Below, in pieces: positions 6,996-11,144 of a stretch of DNA of 11,144 nucleotides (positions within the stretch are counted from its first letter, which is position 1; the number at the start of each line of letters is the position of its first letter). The position numbers were made by a program, and so were the translations under genes. The notes beneath the pieces were generated by a model. That model made no database searches and had not been told where the DNA came from. It saw only the letters and a list, made by a program, of their open reading frames with translations. The stretch comes from an uncultured Lachnospiraceae bacterium (GTDB taxonomy: Bacteria; Bacillota; Clostridia; Lachnospirales; Lachnospiraceae): the NCBI GenBank assembly GCA_946630645.1, contig CAMOZD010000012.1, positions 1-11,144 of the forward strand. Reading direction: 5' to 3'.

Positions 6996-7089
6996 GTGTT
7001 TTATGGCCTGGCTGTTTGACCGGACTGGTAAGAAAAGACTTGCGGGGCAGACCAGAGAGAAGAAGAAAATGAAGGCCGGTCCTGGATGA
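6893..7089 (+). pseudogene. Possible small ORF broken by a 5-bp duplication
   Basis: ATG 6893, preceded by AGGGGAAAG with about 7 nt spacing, opens a frame reading MNDHYGSDNQAYG and then runs to TGA at 6992-6994. At 6926-6935 TATGG is present twice in tandem. Removing one copy joins this frame to the downstream open frame, giving AYGTVAKAGDDKPYGTAV, MAKMMCFMAWLFDRTGKKR and a Lys-rich end before TGA at 7087-7089, about 62 residues in total. As it stands the gene would be truncated to 33 residues, unless the downstream part is read from ATG 6982, which lacks a ribosome site. No family is recognised. It could instead be non-coding repeat DNA whose frames happen to be open. Confidence 0.35.
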
Positions 7090-7107
7090 TGACAGGAGCG
7101 GACATAA

Positions 7108-7137
7108 ATGAATTTAGAAAGTGTATTTTATGAATAG
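7108..7137 (+). other. Possible 9-codon upstream ORF overlapping thioesterase start
   Basis: ATG 7108 has AGGAG at 7094-7098, a better ribosome site than that of the next gene, and reads MNLESVFYE before TAG at 7135-7137. The stop overlaps the proposed thioesterase ATG at 7130. It could be a leader ORF used for translational coupling, a remnant of a longer N-terminus, or chance. Confidence 0.25.
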
Positions 7138-7732
7138 TGATATGATGAGTAAGAAGAGGGAACCCGTAGACAAGCGCCTGGAGACCAAGCCTGAGGGCAG
7201 CGGCCAGACCTGGGCTTCTGACTATGACCCGGAATTCGGACCGGATATTAAGTTCCGGCAGGGAGATGACCGCCATTATCTTCTGCCTGAAGAAGGAGAC
7301 CGTAAGATCAGTCTGGAAGATATTGAGAGGATTCTCCACTTCCGTCTCAGTGTGGACGGGGCCATTGGCCAGCTGGGGATCAAGGTGACAGACCTGGAAG
7401 TGGGCTGGGCCAGGGCAGAGATGGAATATAACTCTTCCCACAGGAACCCCAACGGGTCAGTCCATGGGGGAATGATCTTCTCTCTTGCCGATTCGGTGGC
7501 AGGAACGGCAGCCTGTACCCACGGCAGCATGGTAACCACTTCCACAGGCAGTATCTATTTTCTTCATGCGGCCTTCCGGCCCAAAAAGCTGATCGCCGAG
7601 GCCATGGAGCTGAAGGCGGGCCGTAATTTGATGACCTATGACGTTAAAGTTAAGACCGACACCGGCAAGCTGGTAGCCAAGGCAACCATGGAATATTTTA
7701 ATCTGAATATGCCGATTCCGAGAGTGAGATAG
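7130..7732 (+). CDS. PaaI/hotdog-fold acyl-CoA thioesterase with N-terminal extension
   Basis: The C-terminal ~140 residues (about 62-195) form a hotdog-fold thioesterase of the PaaI/YdiI type, expected to hydrolyse acyl- or aryl-CoA thioesters in the cytosol. The active-site block is HRNPNGSVHGGMIFSLADS with HGG at 112-114 and the likely catalytic Asp121, followed by the strand segment STGSIYFLHAA. The 200-residue product is longer than the usual 130-150 because of about 60 charged, low-complexity N-terminal residues (DYDPEFGPDIKFRQGDDRHY) of unknown role. The start is uncertain: ATG 7130 has AGAAAG about 8 nt upstream; GTG 7121 and ATGs at 7142 and 7145 are in the same frame. It is the last rightward gene before the 7850-7892 hairpin. 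The physiological substrate is unknown. Confidence 0.85.
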   Translation: MNSDMMSKKREPVDKRLETKPEGSGQTWASDYDPEFGPDIKFRQGDDRHYLLPEEGDRKISLEDIERILHFRLSVDGAIGQLGIKVTDLEVGWARAEMEYNSSHRNPNGSVHGGMIFSLADSVAGTAACTHGSMVTTSTGSIYFLHAAFRPKKLIAEAMELKAGRNLMTYDVKVKTDTGKLVAKATMEYFNLNMPIPRVR

Positions 7733-7793
7733 TGGTCAGACTCATAAAGACAGGACCTGATACGAGCTGAGACCTATTGGCGTCAATGAGAAT

Positions 7794-7824
7794 ATAAGGC
7801 AGCATATAGATAAGCAGCATATAA
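7794..7824. repeat. Imperfect ~15-bp tandem duplication
   Basis: ATAAGGCAGCATATAG (7794-7809) is followed at once by ATAAGCAGCATATAA (7810-7824). The copies share GCAGCATATA and differ by a one-base indel and the final base. It lies between the thioesterase stop and the hairpin. The rest of 7733-7849 shows nothing coding. Confidence 0.65.
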
Positions 7825-7849
7825 ATAATAACACTGAAAGAATAATAAT

Positions 7850-7901
7850 CCGGGCCCCGGGATGGCCTTGTCTGAGCCATCCCGGGGCCCGGTTGTTTTT
7901 T
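7850..7901. terminator. Bidirectional intrinsic terminator between convergent genes
   Basis: The arms CCGGGCCCCGGGATGGC (7850-7866) and its exact complement (7876-7892) form a perfect 17-bp stem with a 9-nt loop. On the plus strand it is followed by TTGTTTTTTA, a good U-tract, so it should end the rightward transcript through the thioesterase gene. On the minus strand it is followed by ATTATTATT, a weaker U-rich tail, about 36 nt after the mutS2 stop, so it probably also terminates the leftward transcript. Confidence 0.93.
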
Positions 7902-7909
7902 ACCTAAGC

Positions 7910-7947
7910 TTAGCGGAAGATGACGACATTAGCGGAAGGTGACGACA
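7910..7947. repeat. 19-bp tandem duplication spanning mutS2 stop
   Basis: TTAGCGGAAGATGACGACA (7910-7928) and TTAGCGGAAGGTGACGACA (7929-7947) are directly adjacent with one mismatch (A/G at unit position 10). The inner copy encodes the last codons of mutS2 (Val-Val-Thr-Phe-Arg-stop read leftward). The outer copy lies beyond the stop and, being 19 bp, places its TAA one frame away. Confidence 0.93.
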
Positions 7948-10340
7948 GTAACACCTGCATCGCCCTCGCCAAATTCTGCCAGCTTGTAGGACTTGATAAA
8001 TTTCTGCCGGCGGAGGTACTCATGGATCCCCTTCCTGAGGGCTCCTGTCCCCTTGCCGTGGACCACCCGGACTGATTCCAGGCCGGCAATCATGGCGTCG
8101 TCCAGGTACTTCTCCAGCCGCATGACAGCCTCGTCCACAGTGGAGCCTAAAAGATTGATCTCCGGCTTGATGGTCGCCGACTTGTTGATGCTGTAGCGGT
8201 CACTGCTGAAGTTGCCGCCCGGCTGCCTCTTTCCGTTGCCGGCCCTGCCGCTGGTCTCCTTTTCTTTCTTTTTATCCAGAGGCTCCAGGTCCTTGTAATT
8301 GATGGTGGAGCTTAAAAAGCCCATTTGGACGACGATATCTCCATTTTTGTTGGCTTCTTTCTTTACGGTACCTTCCAGGGAAAGGCTGGTTACATAAACA
8401 GGGTCGCCCACCTTGAAATCCTGGGGTGAGTTCTGTCCGCTGGCCTTTCTGCCCTGGTAGGCCAGCTGGCTTCCCAGCTTGGAGACCCTCTTGCCCAGGT
8501 CACTTCTGCGGGCTTCCATCTTGCGGGTGTTATCCTGTTTAGGATGCTGCTTCCAGGCATTGTACTTGCGGATGGAGTCATCAGCCACCTCTTTGGCTTC
8601 GGAGAGGATCTGGTAGGCTTCCTCCCGGGCCTCCCGGAGCATGGCATTTCTCTTTTCCTTTATATCGTCCTGGCGCTCCTTAAGACCAAGCTTCATCTGG
8701 TCGATCTCTTCCCTGGTCCGGTAGAGGTCTGCCCGCTCCTTCTCGATTTCGGCCTTGTCCTGCTCCAGAGAGCTTAGCATGGATTCAAAATCGATAGCTG
8801 AGGCGTCAATCTGGGACCGGGCCTGGTCGATAATATAGTCGGGAAGACCCAGTCTCTGGGAGATGGCAAAGGCATTACTCTTGCCGGGGATACCGATGAG
8901 CAGCCGGTAGGTGGGGGTCAGGGTATCCAGGTCAAACTCACAGCAGCCGTTCTCTACGCCTTCCCGGTCCATGGCATACATTTTAAGTTCCGCGTAATGG
9001 GTGGTGGCGATAGTCCGGATCTGGCCGGCGTGGAGGTCATCCAGGATGGATATGGCCAGGGCCGCTCCCTCCGTAGGGTCCGTACCACCGCAAAGCTCAT
9101 CCAAGAGGACCAGGGAGTCCGGCTGGGCTTCCTTGATGATCTGGACTATATTGGTCATGTGGGAAGAGAAGGTGGAGAGATTCATCTCAATACTCTGCTC
9201 ATCCCCTATATCAGCGAATATATCGGAAAATACAGCCAGCCTGGATCCCTGGAAGGCAGGGATATGAAGGCCTGCCTGGCCCATGAGCTGGAAGAGTCCC
9301 ACGGTCTTTAAGGAGACTGTCTTACCGCCGGTGTTGGGGCCGGTCAGCAGGAGCATGGTGAAGCTGTCCCCCAGATAAATGTGGATAGGGACTACTTTTT
9401 TTGGGTCCAGCAGGGGATGCCTGGCCTGTTTCAGGTCGATGATGCCGTCTGTGTTAAACTCCGGCTCGGTCCCCTGATAGTCCCTGGCGTATTTGGCCTT
9501 GGCAAAAATAAAATCCAGGTCTGTCAGTATATTCTGGTTGTCCAGAAGCTCCCGGGAACAGGTGAAGGCCTGGCTGGAAAGCAGCTGCAGGATTTTCTCG
9601 ATTTCTGCCTGCTCCTTGATGGCCAGCTCCTTCAGGTCGTTATTCATCTCCACGATCCGTTGGGGCTCGATGAAGAGGGTGGCTCCCGATCCTGACTGGT
9701 CGTGGATCATACCGGGAAAGACATTGCGGTACTCCGCCTTGACCGGCACGCAGTAACGGCCGTTCCTCACCGTGATCAGGGAGTCCTGGAGTTTGTTTTT
9801 GTTGTCGAGGGAATTGATGATGGCAGACAGACGGTTATGGATGGCGATGTTGGTCTGCTTAATCTGCCGGCGGATGTCCCTGAGAGCCGCAGAGGCGTCG
9901 TCACTGATCTCGTCCTCAGAGAGGATACAGAGGGTGATGCGCTGGTGGAGAAACTCCAGGGGATCGAGGGCCTCAAAGCTTGGCTGGAGACTGTCAAAGG
10001 ACAGGACCTCATCCTCCGTCTGGCCGTACTCCTTGACGCTGGCAGTGAGGGCCAGAAGCCTGGCTATATCCAGCAGTTCCCTGCTGCTTAGACTGGAGCC
10101 GATCTCCAAAAGCTTCAGGTGGGGGCGGATATCCGTCAGCCCCTGGAAGGAGAGCCAGCCCATCTTGTAGAGCCGGGCCAGGGCGTCCCTGGTCCCGTCC
10201 TGGCGGGCCAGAATCTCCTCATAATCAGAGGAGGGCAGCAGGTCCATACAAAGCTTCCTTCCCATCTCTGAGGAAGCGTAGGTAGACAGCTGCCGGATGA
10301 TTTTATCATATTCCAGTGTTTTTAATGCTTTAGTATTCAT
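7929..10340 (-). CDS. mutS2: MutS2 ATPase with KOW and Smr domains
   Basis: The 803-residue protein has the full MutS2 architecture: N-terminal helical/clamp region (about 1-300), MutS ATPase core with Walker A GPNTGGKT (334-341), STFSSHMTNI (389-398), Walker B-type VLLDEL (411-416), a helical arm (about 510-600), a KOW-like segment (about 640-688) and a C-terminal Smr domain (about 728-803, HGKGTGALRKGI). MutS2 is linked to suppression of recombination and, in Bacillus subtilis, to recognition and splitting of collided ribosomes. Two motif changes stand out: DELCGGTDP replaces the usual DELGAGTDP, and INLLG stands where many Smr domains have LDLRG. AAAAGGA lies 10 nt before the ATG. The gene is 125 nt downstream of the acylphosphatase gene with no clear promoter between, so co-transcription is likely. 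Confidence 0.96.
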   Translation of the reverse strand: MNTKALKTLEYDKIIRQLSTYASSEMGRKLCMDLLPSSDYEEILARQDGTRDALARLYKMGWLSFQGLTDIRPHLKLLEIGSSLSSRELLDIARLLALTASVKEYGQTEDEVLSFDSLQPSFEALDPLEFLHQRITLCILSEDEISDDASAALRDIRRQIKQTNIAIHNRLSAIINSLDNKNKLQDSLITVRNGRYCVPVKAEYRNVFPGMIHDQSGSGATLFIEPQRIVEMNNDLKELAIKEQAEIEKILQLLSSQAFTCSRELLDNQNILTDLDFIFAKAKYARDYQGTEPEFNTDGIIDLKQARHPLLDPKKVVPIHIYLGDSFTMLLLTGPNTGGKTVSLKTVGLFQLMGQAGLHIPAFQGSRLAVFSDIFADIGDEQSIEMNLSTFSSHMTNIVQIIKEAQPDSLVLLDELCGGTDPTEGAALAISILDDLHAGQIRTIATTHYAELKMYAMDREGVENGCCEFDLDTLTPTYRLLIGIPGKSNAFAISQRLGLPDYIIDQARSQIDASAIDFESMLSSLEQDKAEIEKERADLYRTREEIDQMKLGLKERQDDIKEKRNAMLREAREEAYQILSEAKEVADDSIRKYNAWKQHPKQDNTRKMEARRSDLGKRVSKLGSQLAYQGRKASGQNSPQDFKVGDPVYVTSLSLEGTVKKEANKNGDIVVQMGFLSSTINYKDLEPLDKKKEKETSGRAGNGKRQPGGNFSSDRYSINKSATIKPEINLLGSTVDEAVMRLEKYLDDAMIAGLESVRVVHGKGTGALRKGIHEYLRRQKFIKSYKLAEFGEGDAGVTVVTFR

Positions 10341-10420
10341 TTTACGTGTATCCTTTTAAATATTGCAGAAAGCGGGAAGAATCCCGGAAACAGGGCTTTC
10401 CCTTGCGTTATCACAGATAC

Positions 10421-10468
10421 CTGGTCAGATCTGGTCGACCGGATATGGTCAGACCCGGGGTCAGATCA
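10421..10468. repeat. Degenerate GGTCAGA repeats after acylphosphatase stop
   Basis: GGTCAGA occurs at 10423-10429, 10447-10453 and 10459-10465, with a related GGTCGAC at 10433-10439. On the minus strand this reads as copies of TCTGACC just after the TGA stop of the acylphosphatase gene. No stable terminator is seen in 10341-10465; a 5-bp stem around CGGGA/TCCCG (10373-10386) is too weak. Confidence 0.45.
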
Positions 10469-10759
10469 GTAGGATTTAGGAATGAAGCCTTTTTCTCTGG
10501 CTACATTTACCAGGGGAATCTCTTTCACGTCCAGATGCTCGATCCGGATCCAGCGGTTTCCTCCCGGCTTGCCTGAGTTCAACTCCTGGAGGAACATATC
10601 CACACGGTGGTCGGCACCCTGGACTTCCATTTCCACAGAGCCGTCATAATTATTCTTAACCCAGCCGGTCAGACTGCATTTCTGGGCCATACCCATGGCA
10701 GTGTAGCGAAAGCCCACTCCCTGGACCCGGCCCCGGACCTTGATGTGTTTTCTGATCAT
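10466..10759 (-). CDS. acyP: Acylphosphatase
   Basis: This 97-residue enzyme hydrolyses carboxyl-phosphate bonds in acyl phosphates. The acylphosphatase signature is intact: KVRGRVQGVGFRY with the phosphate-binding Arg18, and GWVKNNYDGSVEMEVQG with the catalytic Asn36. The usual length is about 90 residues; the extra residues are near the C-terminus (NSGKPGGNRWIRIEHL). The frame is open upstream to 10861, but the ATG at 10759 is preferred: GAGGAGGAGG precedes it with 8 nt spacing, the family starts there, and the likely promoter (10806-10834) lies inside the longer frame. It is the first gene of a leftward pair with mutS2 and is transcribed divergently from the YhaM-type gene. Confidence 0.93.
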   Translation of the reverse strand: MIRKHIKVRGRVQGVGFRYTAMGMAQKCSLTGWVKNNYDGSVEMEVQGADHRVDMFLQELNSGKPGGNRWIRIEHLDVKEIPLVNVAREKGFIPKSY

Positions 10760-10805
10760 ATTTTGTGCCTCCTCCTCTTCTGAATAATCTTTAATGTATC
10801 TAATG

Positions 10806-10834
10806 ATTTTGTCATGAATCAGGACTTTTGTCAA
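10806..10834 (-). promoter_or_regulatory. Sigma-A promoter for acyP-mutS2
   Basis: Read leftward, a perfect -35 TTGACA (10834-10829) is followed by a 17-nt spacer and CAAAAT (10811-10806, 4 of 6 to consensus). The spacer ends in TGA, giving an extended -10 TGn element. The expected start of transcription near 10799 leaves a leader of about 40 nt carrying the strong ribosome site of acyP. Confidence 0.7.
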
Positions 10835-10851
10835 TCGAGGAAGGGGAAATG

Positions 10852-10872
10852 AACCGCCCAAAGAGGGTGGTT
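10852..10872. promoter_or_regulatory. Dyad between divergent promoters, possible operator
   Basis: AACCGCCC (10852-10859) and GGGTGGTT (10865-10872) form an inverted repeat with a 5-nt centre and one G-T position. It sits between the leftward -35 (10829-10834) and the rightward -35 (10878-10883), where a regulator could affect both. No U-tract follows, so a terminator is unlikely. Confidence 0.35.
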
Positions 10873-10877
10873 TCAGC

Positions 10878-10906
10878 TTGTCAGCCCCTCCTATTCAGTG
10901 TATAAT
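10878..10906 (+). promoter_or_regulatory. Sigma-A promoter for YhaM-type gene
   Basis: TTGTCA (10878-10883, 5 of 6) and a perfect TATAAT (10901-10906) are spaced by exactly 17 nt. Transcription should start near 10913, giving a leader of about 90 nt before the ATG at 11004. The leader contains the GC-rich segment 10920-10951, including GGCCGGCC, that can fold on itself. Confidence 0.8.
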
Positions 10907-11003
10907 ATTTTCGTCAGTTGCCGGAAAGCGGGCAGGCCGGCCGCCGGTCCGCAAATCAAGAGGGATATAATCCGTGGACTGGCTTAGAAAGGAAGCATTT
11001 TTT

Positions 11004-11144
11004 ATGCGCTATATTAATGAATTAAGAGAAGGAGATAACGTTGCGGGAATCTATCTCTGCAAGCAGAAGACAGTGCAGAAGACCAAGGCCGGGAAGACCT
11101 ATTATTCCCTGATTCTGCAGGACAAGACCGGTGTGATCGACACC
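11004..11144 (+). CDS. YhaM-type 3'-5' exoribonuclease, N-terminal part
   Basis: Only the first 47 codons lie in the window; the gene runs past its right edge. They encode MRYINELREGDNVAGIYLCK followed by a stretch ending SLILQDKTGVIDT, the start of the OB-fold nucleic-acid-binding domain that precedes the HD phosphohydrolase domain in YhaM-family 3'-5' exoribonucleases, which trim RNA and act on single-stranded DNA. The HD domain, which would confirm the enzyme, is outside the window. AAAGGA at 10988-10993 lies 10 nt before ATG 11004, and a strong promoter is present upstream (10878-10906). Other OB-fold proteins are possible but the KxGKxYxxLxLQDKTGxIDx pattern is typical of YhaM. Confidence 0.8.
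   Translation, partial: MRYINELREGDNVAGIYLCKQKTVQKTKAGKTYYSLILQDKTGVIDT

Noticed and set aside
6874..7006. CRISPR-like or VNTR array
   Set aside because: Only two degenerate copies with no uniform repeat and spacer pattern.
10760..10861. Extended 131-residue acylphosphatase
   Set aside because: The extension contains the promoter and ribosome site, and the family starts at 10759.
10966..10971. Second TATAAT upstream of the YhaM-type gene
   Set aside because: There is no -35-like element 16-18 nt upstream; the promoter at 10878-10906 is much better.

Overview
The window looks like chromosomal DNA of a moderately GC-rich Clostridia member, most likely a Lachnospiraceae-type Firmicute. The evidence is protein content: a B12-binding/radical SAM/DUF4080 protein, a VanW-G5 membrane protein, an AIR-synthase-like protein, an Lrp-aminotransferase pair, MutS2 with a Smr domain and a YhaM-type OB/HD protein. 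GGAGG-type ribosome sites and sigma-A-like promoters fit this. No species can be named. I see no rRNA, tRNA, IS element, phage gene or CRISPR array.

Layout: positions 116-7732 are a rightward gene series: radical SAM protein, a 32-residue membrane peptide, VanW protein, a degenerate AIR-synthase-like protein, Lrp/AsnC regulator, class I aminotransferase (ATGA overlap with the regulator), TrmL-like tRNA methyltransferase, a broken small ORF, and a PaaI-type thioesterase. A perfect 17-bp GC-rich hairpin (7850-7892) separates these from the leftward pair acylphosphatase (10759-10466) and mutS2 (10340-7929). A 244-bp divergent region (10760-11003) carries a good promoter in each direction with a short dyad between them. 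The window ends inside a rightward YhaM-family exoribonuclease gene.

Functionally these are mostly housekeeping genes: tRNA wobble modification, amino-acid metabolism under an Lrp-type regulator, cell-envelope maintenance, ribosome rescue or DNA-recombination control (MutS2) and RNA turnover. No defence or biosynthetic system was found.

The most unusual signal is at the DNA level. At least five genes end in short tandem duplications that include the stop codon: 6 bp (radical SAM), 12 bp (small peptide), 14 bp (vanW), 9 bp (AIR-synthase-like) and 19 bp with one mismatch (mutS2). A 4-bp case follows trmL. The 6, 9 and 12 bp cases make an in-frame second stop. A 5-bp duplication also appears to have broken a small ORF at 6893-7089. 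Tightly packed junctions (regulator/aminotransferase and aminotransferase/trmL) lack such duplications. No gene-free stretch exceeds 300 bases.
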